Shown: in pieces, positions 8,040 through 17,738 of the stretch
How positions within the stretch are numbered: position 1 is the stretch's first letter
Layout of the letters: every line of letters begins with the position of its first letter
Assembly (NCBI GenBank): GCA_938075565.1
Contig: CALJGU010000354.1
Location: 1 to 33,434 of the forward strand
Source of the DNA: an uncultured Opitutales bacterium
Lineage (GTDB): Bacteria; Verrucomicrobiota; Verrucomicrobiia; Opitutales; UBA2995
Direction: 5' to 3'
Length of the DNA stretch: 33,434 bases
The notes under the pieces: model-generated
Seen by the model: only the letters and a program-made list of their open reading frames with translations
What the model was told of the DNA's origin: nothing
Database searches by the model: none
Position numbers and translations under genes: made by a program

Positions 8040-8900
8040 ATGTTTCGCGCAATCTATGCCACTCTTAGTATCTCGGTGATACTTATGCTTGTGACTTCCT
8101 CTGTCTCTGGACAGCGGTCGAACAAGCGACCTAAGATTGAAATCCTTCGTGAGATTGACCTCGAAGAAGGGCGACAACGCTTGATCGATTTTAGACGGAT
8201 GTGGGTCGTCGGGGATATCAGTCTTCGGTATTCACTCCAATATATTCCCCGGCGCGGCAAGCGGAAGGAGATCGAAGGAACCTTGTGGGGAACCAATGGC
8301 TTGGGTGGTCCTGTATCACTTATAAAACTCCATGGAGATTCGGAATCTCAGCTTTACCTGCAAAGTGGACCCTTTGCATCTGTTTCCAAGAAACAAAATG
8401 CGGAGGCTCGGTGGGCAATGGTAGATGTTTTGGATTGGTTCAAAACAGTAGACGATCAGATTACGCTTACTGCCTTCGACTTAATGATGCCGTTTATTTA
8501 CTGGAAGGATTGGTCTTACGAAGGAGTGACCAAAGTGAATAGTCGAGTAGCTCATGCCTTTCTTTTGACAGCACCCGAGTCTTTTCAAAACAACTCGCTT
8601 GGCTTACATGCGGTGGTGGTCTTTCTGGATGAAAGTTTCAACGCCTTGCTTAAAGCCGAGTATGTGACTGCTGATGACCTGGTCATTAAATCACTCCGCT
8701 TGATTGATATTAAAAAGGTGGACGATGTGTGGCTGCCGAAGACCTTCGACTTCTTAGATGAAGAGAGTCGGGATAAGACGCGCCTTAGAATCCGTGAAGC
8801 CGCCGTGCATCTTGATTTCAGTGACCACCCATTTGGCCGTGGGGTTATTCCTGAGAGTGTACCCGAAATTCCACTATCTCGGTACAAAGAATTAAAATAA
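8040..8900 (+). CDS. Exported LolA-like (outer-membrane lipoprotein-sorting type) protein
   Basis: ATG 8040 gives a 286-aa protein with a signal peptide (MFRAIYATLSISVILMLVTS, cleavage near SVSGQ). A longer reading from 8010 would put ten polar residues ahead of it. The mature part looks rich in beta strands and includes FDLMMPFIYWKDWSYEG, then VWLPKTFDFLDEES close to the end. I associate this pattern with proteins annotated as outer-membrane lipoprotein-sorting proteins of the LolA/LolB superfamily, which bind lipid or acyl chains in a half-barrel. The assignment is by resemblance, not by a diagnostic residue. It directly follows secG, which fits a role in the envelope. It could equally be an uncharacterised relative with a different cargo. 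Confidence 0.6.
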   Translation: MFRAIYATLSISVILMLVTSSVSGQRSNKRPKIEILREIDLEEGRQRLIDFRRMWVVGDISLRYSLQYIPRRGKRKEIEGTLWGTNGLGGPVSLIKLHGDSESQLYLQSGPFASVSKKQNAEARWAMVDVLDWFKTVDDQITLTAFDLMMPFIYWKDWSYEGVTKVNSRVAHAFLLTAPESFQNNSLGLHAVVVFLDESFNALLKAEYVTADDLVIKSLRLIDIKKVDDVWLPKTFDFLDEESRDKTRLRIREAAVHLDFSDHPFGRGVIPESVPEIPLSRYKELK

Positions 8901-9171
8901 AGTAGTTCGACCCATGAATTGTTTGCCTAAGTTTGTTTTAAGAAAAACTCTCAGCCGTGTTGAATTTCCCTAGGGGATTCTCTCTTAATGGAAAGCTGTA
9001 GTTGAATTATGGTTGCACAGGTGAAGAATTCGATAGATAAAAGGCAAATGCTACCTTGCAAAGGGTACAACAATCAGAAAATATAAAACAGAATCAGTTA
9101 AAAACTCCTACACAAAGTAAACAACGACAACGTTACTTATTCACCATTAAATCAAAAAAGGTAATATAATC
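8901..9171. other. 271-base intergenic region before the H1-like gene
   Basis: The stretch is A+T-rich, especially after about 9040, and has no open frame that looks coding. I see no clear terminator for the gene to its left and no convincing promoter. A TTGCAC at about 9014 has only weak -10 candidates downstream. AAAAGG at 9156-9161, ten bases before the ATG, is the likely ribosome-binding site of the next gene. Confidence 0.4.
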
Positions 9172-9771
9172 ATGGCAGTTAAAAAGAAATCCGCAACAGC
9201 GCCATTGACCTTCGATATCGGAGGAAAGCTATTGGACAAAATCGAAACCCTTCAGAAACGGTCCGGCGCCGCTTCAAAGAGTGAAGTGATTCGATATGCC
9301 CTTCAAGAATTTGACTTCGCAGGAGTTCAAATTGAGCCCAAGTCTAGCAAGCAAATTTCAGTTCGTCTCTCTAACAAAGCAAAAACCGAGCTCCTTCGTG
9401 CTTCGAAGAAACTCAAGGTGAGCGTTGGAGAGTTGCTTCGTTTGAGTGTTGAGTCTTTGCCTAAAAGAATGGCTGCAGGCTCATTAGCTCCGGCTGCTCC
9501 TGCACCTAAAAAAGCGGCCAAGAAAAAGGCTGCTAAAAAGAAGGCTGCTCCGAAAAAGGCCGCCAAAAAAGCTGCAAAGAAAAAAGCTGCTCCAAAGAAA
9601 AAAGCCGCTCCAAAGAAGGCTGCTAAGAAAAAGGCTGCTAAGAAAAAGGCTGCTCCAAAAAAAGCCGCTAAAAAAGCTGCCAAGAAAGCAGTGAAGAAAA
9701 AAGCTGCTCCCAAAAAGGCTGCTAAGAAAGCTGCCAAAAAAGCTGCGAAGAAAAGAGCTAAGAAAAAGTAA
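9172..9771 (+). CDS. Tandem ribbon-helix-helix protein with histone H1-like Lys/Ala tail
   Basis: This 199-aa basic protein has three parts. Residues about 11-48 (LTFDIGGKLLDKIETLQKRS, then SKSEVIRYALQEF) read as a ribbon-helix-helix unit: a short strand and two helices with the usual S-x-S-E-x-I-R-x-A-L turn. Residues about 60-97 (KQISVRLSNKAKTELLRASK, then VSVGELLRLSVE) look like a second unit. From residue 113 to the end the sequence is almost only Lys, Ala and Pro in AAKK and AAPKK repeats, like the carboxyl tail of eukaryotic H1 and of bacterial H1-like proteins. It probably binds DNA and may act as a nucleoid protein or abundant regulator; the H1 tail would add sequence-independent DNA contact. 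A strong terminator follows. No relative with this exact architecture is known to me. Confidence 0.8.
   Translation: MAVKKKSATAPLTFDIGGKLLDKIETLQKRSGAASKSEVIRYALQEFDFAGVQIEPKSSKQISVRLSNKAKTELLRASKKLKVSVGELLRLSVESLPKRMAAGSLAPAAPAPKKAAKKKAAKKKAAPKKAAKKAAKKKAAPKKKAAPKKAAKKKAAKKKAAPKKAAKKAAKKAVKKKAAPKKAAKKAAKKAAKKRAKKK
9508..9768 (+). repeat. Lys/Ala/Pro codon repeat encoding the H1-like tail
   Basis: The segment is a degenerate tandem array of AAG/AAA and GCT/GCC codons encoding repeated AAKK, AAKKK and AAPKK units. Unit order is irregular and synonymous codons vary, so units have diverged, but runs such as AAGAAAAAGGCTGCT recur several times. Slippage or unequal recombination could change the copy number, and hence tail length, between strains. 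Confidence 0.85.
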
Positions 9772-9794
9772 GCTTAAAGTAATTTCTACACAAA

Positions 9795-9828
9795 GCGGGT
9801 AGCCCTCAAAGGCTGCTCGCTTTTTTTT
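9795..9828 (+). terminator. Intrinsic terminator after the H1-like gene
   Basis: A ten-base-pair stem (GCGGGTAGCC at 9795-9804 with GGCTGCTCGC at 9811-9820, two G-U wobbles) with a six-base loop is followed by eight T residues. Confidence 0.92.
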
Positions 9829-9911
9829 GTACTTTTTCTTGATAGGCCGAAACAAAGCTTGTCTCATACACCGCTTTAAAATTCTGCATATCCACTTCAA
9901 AACACTGACGC

Positions 9912-11087
9912 ATGACACTATCTCCTTGGGCGAGTAATATTTCACCTTCACCAACTCTAGCCGTCGATGCGCGCGTAAAGGAACTCATTGCTTCCGGTGA
10001 AGATATTGCGGGCTTCGGAGCGGGAGAACCCGATTTTGATACTCCAGCCTTTATCAAGGATGCCTGTAAGGAAGCACTTGATCAGGGTAAGACGAAGTAT
10101 GCTGCCTCCTCAGGTGTGCCAGCTCTAAGATCCGCCTTGGCTGAAAAGTACCGTTCCTTCAATGGAATAGAAAATGCCTCAGCAGCGGAGGTCATTGTTT
10201 CACCGGGTGGTAAGTATTCTTGTTACTTAGCAATTCTAGCTACCTGTGGTCCCGGCGATGAGGTCCTCATTCCGGCACCGTATTGGGTCAGTTATCCAGA
10301 AATGGTTAAACTTGCCGGTGCTACTCCTAAAATCATCGAGGTGGGTGACGAGCAGGGATTCAAGATCACACCAGAACAGCTTGAAGAATCCATTTCTGAA
10401 AAATCCAAGTTGTTAATCCTCAATTCACCGAGCAATCCTACAGGTGCTGTATATTCGAAGGATGAACTCGAAGCTCTGATGGAGGTCGTTGTGAAACATG
10501 ATCTCCACTTAATGTCAGATGAGATTTATGAGTATCTCTACTATGATGGCTTAAGCCATACGTCCCCAGCTTCCTTTAGTGCTGAAGCGGCAGCTCGCAC
10601 CATAACTGTCGGAGGCTTCAGTAAGACATTCTCGATGACGGGTTGGCGCTTGGGTGCTTTGCATGCTCCTCTGGAAATTGCCAAGGCCATTGGTAGCATC
10701 CAGAGTCAAACGAGTTCGAATGCGACCACGTTCGCCCAATGGGGTGCTTTGGCTGCGCTGGAGAAGCCTGACTTGGCTCGAGCCGCTCTCGATGAGATGC
10801 TGGTGGCTTTTGATCGTCGCCGGTTGAACCTGCTCGATGGTTTGAATGGAATTGATGGGGTCAAATGCCTGCGGGCCCAAGGTGCCTTTTATTTATTTCC
10901 AAACGTCTCTTCGTTTGGACTGTCCTCAAATGACTTTGCGGCTCGTTTATTGGAAGAGGCGAAAGTCGCTGTTGTGCCTGGTAGTGGTTTTGGTGCGGAT
11001 GACTACATCCGTCTGAGTTATGCCACCTCGGATGAAATCATTGAGAAAGGTCTCAGTCGCCTAAAAGACTTCTGCGCGAGTTTCTAA
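9912..11087 (+). CDS. Aspartate aminotransferase-type PLP enzyme (class I)
   Basis: This 391-aa fold-type I aminotransferase has [10 protein letters not shown] at residues 36-45, [13 protein letters not shown] at 171-183, [12 protein letters not shown] at 202-213 and [15 protein letters not shown] at 234-248. Lys238 should bind pyridoxal phosphate. YIRLSYATS near the end supplies the arginine for the substrate carboxylate. These are the features of the AspC/AatA subgroup that interconverts aspartate and oxaloacetate; some members also act on prephenate or aromatic amino acids. It is a different subgroup from the AlaT-like enzyme at 2056. It lies downstream of a strong terminator and so needs its own promoter, which I could not place. 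Its stop codon overlaps the stop codon of the opposing M20 gene. Confidence 0.88.
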   Translation: MTLSPWASNISPSPTLAVDARVKELIASGEDIAGFGAGEPDFDTPAFIKDACKEALDQGKTKYAASSGVPALRSALAEKYRSFNGIENASAAEVIVSPGGKYSCYLAILATCGPGDEVLIPAPYWVSYPEMVKLAGATPKIIEVGDEQGFKITPEQLEESISEKSKLLILNSPSNPTGAVYSKDELEALMEVVVKHDLHLMSDEIYEYLYYDGLSHTSPASFSAEAAARTITVGGFSKTFSMTGWRLGALHAPLEIAKAIGSIQSQTSSNATTFAQWGALAALEKPDLARAALDEMLVAFDRRRLNLLDGLNGIDGVKCLRAQGAFYLFPNVSSFGLSSNDFAARLLEEAKVAVVPGSGFGADDYIRLSYATSDEIIEKGLSRLKDFCASF

Positions 11088-12262
11088 TCCCAAAATCTTA
11101 AAGCCAATTCTGAGAAGCAACGTATCCCGATTGGCAGTGCGTCGTCATTGAAGTCAAAGTCGGCTTGGTGAAGCTGTGGGAACCGGTCGGCCTCCGGTGG
11201 CTTTAGCCCTAATCCGAAAAAGCAGGCAGGTGACTGTTGCGCGAAGTAGGAGAAGTCTTCACCGACTAACTGAGGGAAAACCGATTCCACTTGAGTCACC
11301 GAATGGTCTATTTCTTTGAATGTGCTCTGAAGGTAGTCGACTGCTTCTGGTGCATTGGAAAGGACTGGATAACCTTCGATGAGATTCACATCAGCAGTAG
11401 CCCCCATCGCTTCAGCAGTACTTGTAGCTATGGTCCGGATACGATCAAAAACCAATCGCTGCGTCTCAGTGGAGAGTGTTCTTATTGTCCCGTTTAAATA
11501 GATTGAATCAGGGATGATATTGAATGCTGATCCACCTTGAAACTGCGCCACGGTGATCACGATTGAATCCTCGGGTGCCGTGCTACGAGAAGCGATTGAT
11601 TGAAGGGCGAGTACCACTTGGCTCCCTACGAGGATAGGATCTATGCATTTTTGTGGCCTTGCGGCATGTCCTCCACGTCCGTGGATAGTGATTTCAAACT
11701 CATCTGCATTTGCCATCATGGGGCCCTTGCAAGTTGTGATCTCGCCAAGGTTTATGGAAGGCCAGCCATGCAGGCCGAAGACCATGTCCACGTCTGGATT
11801 TTTAAGAGCACCTTCGGCGACCATTTTCTCCCCGCCGGCTCCACCTTCTTCTGCGGGTTGAAAGAAAAATTTAACTGGCCCTTTTAGGGAATCAGAAAGC
11901 TCAGACAAAACCAAAGCTGTGCCCAAGAGGCAGCTAGTGTGACCATCATGGCCGCAAGCATGCATGAGACCCGGTCTTTCTGATGACCAAGCCTTACCCG
12001 ACTTCTCTTCAATGGGTAGGCAATCCATGTCCGCACGAAGGGCAATAGCGCGCCCTGGCTTGTCGGAGCCTAGGGTTGCAATAATTCCCGTTTTGGCGAC
12101 GCCTGTTTGGATTTCAAAACTTCCACAATCATTCAGTCGTTTGACTACTTTGGATCCTGTTTCGGTTTCCTGGTATCCCAGTTCTGGATTTCGATGCAGA
12201 TCATGCCGGAATTCAATTATTTCTGGTAGGTAACGATCGATGATGGGCTGGACAGAAGGCAT
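11084..12262 (-). CDS. M20 family amidohydrolase (N-acyl amino acid / hippurate hydrolase type)
   Basis: This is a zinc-dependent hydrolase that removes acyl groups from N-acylated amino acids or related amides. I start it at the internal ATG at 12262 (392 aa, [20 protein letters not shown]), because the reading from 12316 adds 18 residues without family similarity. Visible signatures are [15 protein letters not shown] near the start, [20 protein letters not shown] (metal ligands), [11 protein letters not shown] with its catalytic glutamate, the dimerisation-domain segment [10 protein letters not shown], and [10 protein letters not shown] near the carboxyl end. It is convergent with the aspartate-type aminotransferase and divergent from metK, with about 198 bases in between. 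Substrate preference cannot be read from sequence. Confidence 0.92.
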   Translation of the reverse strand: MPSVQPIIDRYLPEIIEFRHDLHRNPELGYQETETGSKVVKRLNDCGSFEIQTGVAKTGIIATLGSDKPGRAIALRADMDCLPIEEKSGKAWSSERPGLMHACGHDGHTSCLLGTALVLSELSDSLKGPVKFFFQPAEEGGAGGEKMVAEGALKNPDVDMVFGLHGWPSINLGEITTCKGPMMANADEFEITIHGRGGHAARPQKCIDPILVGSQVVLALQSIASRSTAPEDSIVITVAQFQGGSAFNIIPDSIYLNGTIRTLSTETQRLVFDRIRTIATSTAEAMGATADVNLIEGYPVLSNAPEAVDYLQSTFKEIDHSVTQVESVFPQLVGEDFSYFAQQSPACFFGLGLKPPEADRFPQLHQADFDFNDDALPIGIRCFSELALRFWD

Positions 12263-12323
12263 AGCTTTGTAGGAATAAATAAGAACCTTTCTAGGGCTCG
12301 AACACTTTGCAATCATCTACTTT

Positions 12324-12341
12324 TGTATTTTGGAAAATACA
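12324..12341. promoter_or_regulatory. 18-bp inverted repeat in the M20-metK intergenic region
   Basis: TGTATTTTGGAAAATACA is a palindrome with perfect eight-base arms around GG. It sits just before the orphan terminator and upstream of both divergent genes, so it could be a protein-binding site or an RNA stem. No regulator is known to me for it. Confidence 0.4.
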
Positions 12342-12342
12342 G

Positions 12343-12379
12343 AACGCACTCCTCCAGTAGGGGAGTGCGTTTTTGTTTT
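12343..12379 (+). terminator. Orphan intrinsic terminator upstream of metK
   Basis: AACGCACTCC at 12343-12352 pairs with GGAGTGCGTT at 12362-12371, a ten-base-pair stem with a nine-base loop, followed by a T-rich run (12371-12379). It works in the plus direction, but no plus-strand gene precedes it: the gene to the left is on the minus strand. It may end a small transcript, block transcription entering metK, or act as an attenuator. Confidence 0.7.
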
Positions 12380-12398
12380 AGGGCGTTTTACAATAAAC

Positions 12399-12426
12399 AT
12401 ATCATTATATCATGATATGATGATAT
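12399..12426. promoter_or_regulatory. 28-bp near-perfect palindrome, probable repressor site of metK-ahcY
   Basis: The two 14-base halves are reverse complements except at one position. Four six-base boxes make it up: ATATCA at 12399 and 12407, and TGATAT at 12413 and 12421, so two nested dyads share the centre at 12412/12413. A -10-like GATAAT lies at 12434-12439, which would place the palindrome across the -35 region and give a short leader before ATG 12461. That geometry fits repression by a dimer pair. ArsR-family regulators such as SahR control S-adenosylmethionine cycle genes in some Proteobacteria; whether a relative binds here is inference. Confidence 0.7.
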
Positions 12427-12460
12427 TTTACTTGATAATCTCTTCGAAACTGCCCTCACT

Positions 12461-14960
<2,500 letters not shown>

Positions 14961-14981
14961 TCGAATCTAGTTTAATTTCTG

Positions 14982-15019
14982 AAGAAGCCGAATTCCCGCT
15001 GGGAGTTCGGCTTCTTTTT
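14982..15019 (+). terminator. Intrinsic terminator after ahcY
   Basis: A fifteen-base-pair stem (14983-14997 with 15001-15015, one wobble, GCT loop) is followed by a T run. It closes the metK-ahcY operon. Confidence 0.93.
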
Positions 15020-15078
15020 ATCCGTCAATTATCTTTGCCCTTGAAAGGCCCCGCTCTGTCGGATTTCGTACTCCAATT

Positions 15079-15945
15079 ATGAAAGTATATTTAGATGGCC
15101 AATTTGTAGATGCAGATGACGCGAAGATCTCGGTCTTCGATCATGGATTGCTATACGGTGATGGTATCTTCGAAGGTATTCGTCTCTATCAAGGCTGCGT
15201 CTTTCGATTGGAGGAGCATTTGGAGCGCTTGGAATACTCCGCTAAGGCCATTCTTCTTAAAATGCCATGGTCTCGTCAGGAAATAGCAGATATCGTTTGC
15301 GAAACTTGTCGGGTGAACGAGCTGGAAAATGGCTACATCCGTCTCGTCGTGACTCGAGGAAAAGGAAACCTCGGGCTGTCTCCAAAGACTTGTTCGGTCC
15401 CGAGCCTGGTTTGCATAGCTGATCATCTTGCTTTGTATCCGGCCGAGTACTACCAGGAAGGCCTCAAGATTATCACTGTGCCCACGCGCCGAATTAACTC
15501 CGCTGCTTTGAGCCCCGGAGTAAAGTCCATGAATTACCTCAATAACATCATGGCGAAAATGGAAGCTGATCAGCTCGGATACATCGAGGCTCTCATGTTG
15601 AACGATCAGGGCTATGTTGCAGAATGCACAGGTGACAATGTCTTTATCTTTCATAAAGATAAGCTTTGGACCCCTCCTTTTCACGCCGGCGCACTGAAGG
15701 GGGTTACTCGAAGTGTCGTTCTGGATATTGCGGAAGATTTGAGCGTACCAGTCATGCAGGAGAATCTGACGCGCTATGACATTTGGATCGCCGATGAATG
15801 CTTTCTTACTGGGACTGCCGCCGAGGTTATTCCGGTCGTTGAAGTAGACGGTCGACCTATCGGTGAAGGAACCCCTGGAAAGAAGACAGCAACGTTCCTC
15901 GAAGAATTCCGTTCCAGGGTTGCCAAAGAGGGCACTTTTCTGTAA
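15079..15945 (+). CDS. ilvE: Branched-chain amino acid aminotransferase (class IV)
   Basis: This fold-type IV transaminase catalyses the last step of valine, leucine and isoleucine synthesis and the first step of their breakdown. The 288-aa protein opens with MKVYLDGQFVDADDAKISVF, the usual start of the family, then GLLYGDGIFEGIR at 24-35. Lys149 in SPGVKSMNYLNN binds pyridoxal phosphate, and GYVAECTGDNVF at 178-189 supplies the conserved glutamate. FLTGTAAEVIPV near the end is the phosphate/specificity loop. Class IV also contains D-amino acid aminotransferase and aminodeoxychorismate lyase; the overall match and the TGTAAEV loop favour IlvE. It lies between two operons with a terminator before it, so it is probably transcribed alone. 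Confidence 0.87.
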   Translation: MKVYLDGQFVDADDAKISVFDHGLLYGDGIFEGIRLYQGCVFRLEEHLERLEYSAKAILLKMPWSRQEIADIVCETCRVNELENGYIRLVVTRGKGNLGLSPKTCSVPSLVCIADHLALYPAEYYQEGLKIITVPTRRINSAALSPGVKSMNYLNNIMAKMEADQLGYIEALMLNDQGYVAECTGDNVFIFHKDKLWTPPFHAGALKGVTRSVVLDIAEDLSVPVMQENLTRYDIWIADECFLTGTAAEVIPVVEVDGRPIGEGTPGKKTATFLEEFRSRVAKEGTFL

Positions 15946-16077
15946 AAATATTCCTCAGATTTCACTGGTTGAGGTTTTGGAATGAACTCCGGTTCTCGGC
16001 CTCCTAATTGTTAAGTAATCTTCGCCTGGCGTTTGGTCTATTTTCTGTGGGAATGGACCATGCTTGTAGTTGAAGAA

Positions 16078-16108
16078 ATGAATTTTTCATACATAGTAAT
16101 TTTTACTA
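16078..16108. promoter_or_regulatory. Two adjacent small palindromes upstream of mcsA
   Basis: ATGAATTTTTCAT (16078-16090) and TAGTAATTTTTACTA (16094-16108) each have five- or six-base perfect arms around TTT, and sit 14-45 bases before the mcsA start. They could be an operator pair; the arms are short and the region is A+T-rich, so chance is possible. Confidence 0.3.
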
Positions 16109-16122
16109 ACTAAGTCCCACCC

Positions 16123-16635
16123 ATGGCTGAATCCATAAATTGCGATATTTGCAGTAAACTCGCTACCGTACATCTCACCCAGATTGTGAATGGAAAGATT
16201 CACAAAATCGACCTGTGTGAGACCTGTGCCAAAGAAAAGGGAGTGACCGATCCCAATGGATTTTCACTCGCTGACTTATTGGCCAGCAATGGGGACAACG
16301 ACGAATTAGAAACCTTGCATTCTGATTTAGTTTGTAGTGCCTGTGGGTTTACTCCTGAGGATTATAAAAAACTTGGAAGGCTCGGATGTCCAAGCTGTTA
16401 CGAAGATTTGGCGCCTATGATCGCGCCCATGCTCACGCACATGCACAAGGGAATTGAGCATATCGGAAAAGAGGCTGAAAACACCCTTGCTCGTGAGGAA
16501 TCCCAAACGAAAGTATCCGATGTTAAAGCGCTTTTGCAAAAGGCCATCGAGGAGGAACGGTACGAAGACGCTGCGAATTTGAGAGACGAATTATTGCGAT
16601 TAAATGAGGGAAGTGAGGAATCACATGTCCATTAG
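16123..16635 (+). CDS. mcsA: McsA-like zinc-binding activator of the arginine kinase McsB
   Basis: In Firmicutes McsA activates the protein arginine kinase McsB. This 170-aa protein has four CxxC pairs, C7/C10, C32/C35, C71/C74 and C89/C92, which make two zinc-binding modules. A UVR domain follows at about residues 133-164 (KALLQKAIEEERYEDAANLRDEL), a motif shared with UvrB, UvrC and ClpC. This architecture and the position immediately before mcsB and clpC identify it. The mcsB start lies inside the end of this gene with an 11-base overlap, so the two are translationally coupled. The ctsR repressor that heads the Firmicutes operon is absent; the next gene upstream is ilvE. Confidence 0.92.
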   Translation: MAESINCDICSKLATVHLTQIVNGKIHKIDLCETCAKEKGVTDPNGFSLADLLASNGDNDELETLHSDLVCSACGFTPEDYKKLGRLGCPSCYEDLAPMIAPMLTHMHKGIEHIGKEAENTLAREESQTKVSDVKALLQKAIEEERYEDAANLRDELLRLNEGSEESHVH

Positions 16636-17707
16636 ATTGCTATTGAAGGGTAGGGGGGAATTAACCCACGGATCGGCTACAAAGTGCCCGATCGTCATGA
16701 GTACTCGTATTCGTTTAGCCAGAAATTTGTCGCAGTTCCCCTTCCCAGGTTGGGCCAAAAAGACACAGAAAGAAGAAGTCCTTGGCCGTTGTTTGGAAGC
16801 TGCTGCTCGAATTCCCAAGATAAAAAACCCAACCGGTCTAAGAATTGACGAACTGACCGAGTTAGAGCGTCAGATCTTGTTCGAACGGCATTTGATTAGC
16901 CGGGAGTTAAGCAACGAACCTGAAGGTGCCGGTGTAGTTATTTCTAAAAACCAGGCCTGTTCTATCATGATCAATGAGGAGGATCACCTCCGCATCCAAG
17001 TTATCAAGAACGGGCTACATCTAAAGCGTACCTGGAATTTTATCAACAGCATCGACACTGCAATTGAGGAATCCCTGAACTACGCATATACCAAGGAATT
17101 GGGTTACTTGACTGCGTGTCCGACCAATGTGGGCACCGGTTTGCGAGCTTCTGCCATGCTTCACCTACCTGGCCTAGTGATTTCCGGGCAGATGGAAAAG
17201 GTGGTTCGTGCTGTGAATCAGTTGGGTATAGCCGTTCGCGGGATATTTGGCGAAGGATCCGACGCGAGTGGGAGCTTTTTCCAGATTTCCAACCAGCAAA
17301 CGCTTGGTGAGACCGAAGATGAGATTTTGAAGCGCCTTAACAGTGTCATGGCTACGATTATTGAGCGTGAGGAAGATGCACGTGAAAAAGTTCTCGAGGA
17401 TGACAGTAATAAGGTTTTCGACAAAATCGGCCGCGCATATGGGGTATTAAGGAATGGGCATCTTTTAAGCTCTTCCGAAGCGATGAACCGTCTATCCTTA
17501 ATTCGTTTGGCAATCGATTTTGGCTCCATACCGGAACAATCTCGTATGTTGGTGGACCGATTATTTATCGAATGTCAGCCCGGACACATCCAATTCAACG
17601 CAAATAAAGAAATTGAACCAAACCAGAGGGATGTGCTAAGAGCTTCCCTACTGCGGGACGCTTTCGCCAGACTTCCCGAGCCTACCTTTGATCATTTTAC
17701 CCAATAA
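16625..17707 (+). CDS. mcsB: Protein arginine kinase McsB
   Basis: McsB phosphorylates arginine residues in proteins and so marks them for degradation by ClpC-ClpP. It belongs to the phosphagen (guanidino) kinase fold. ATG 16625 is chosen because AGGA at 16616-16619 lies at good distance; an alternative ATG at 16604 has no such site. In the 361-aa numbering, STRIRLARNL is at 26-35, NEEDHLRIQ at 117-125, and ACPTNVGTGLRAS at 164-176 carries the conserved active-site cysteine. RDVLRA at 335-340 matches the RDxxRA phosphoarginine pocket described for Bacillus McsB. The protein is complete, with no missing key segment. clpC follows after 31 bases. Confidence 0.95.
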   Translation: MSIRLLLKGRGELTHGSATKCPIVMSTRIRLARNLSQFPFPGWAKKTQKEEVLGRCLEAAARIPKIKNPTGLRIDELTELERQILFERHLISRELSNEPEGAGVVISKNQACSIMINEEDHLRIQVIKNGLHLKRTWNFINSIDTAIEESLNYAYTKELGYLTACPTNVGTGLRASAMLHLPGLVISGQMEKVVRAVNQLGIAVRGIFGEGSDASGSFFQISNQQTLGETEDEILKRLNSVMATIIEREEDAREKVLEDDSNKVFDKIGRAYGVLRNGHLLSSSEAMNRLSLIRLAIDFGSIPEQSRMLVDRLFIECQPGHIQFNANKEIEPNQRDVLRASLLRDAFARLPEPTFDHFTQ

Positions 17708-17738
17708 ATCCACAACCTAACTTTATCAATTTGTACAA

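Noticed and set aside
9165-9170. Perfect TATAAT
   Set aside because: It ends one base before the ATG at 9172, too close to serve as the promoter of that gene unless the start were downstream, and no -35 partner fits.
9327-9737. Long minus-strand frame of Ala/Phe/Leu repeats
   Set aside because: It is the mirror of the Lys/Ala codon array on the plus strand and has no independent coding features.
12263-12460. Possible SAM or SAH riboswitch before metK
   Set aside because: The hairpins present do not show the conserved core of any riboswitch class I can recall, and the palindrome is DNA-operator-like.
15946-16122. CIRCE or CtsR heptad-repeat operator upstream of mcsA
   Set aside because: Neither the TTAGCACTC-N9-GAGTGCTAA element nor CtsR-type tandem heptads are present.
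17379-17386. parS-like core GCACGTGA
   Set aside because: Only the central bases resemble a parS site; the flanks do not match and it lies inside mcsB.
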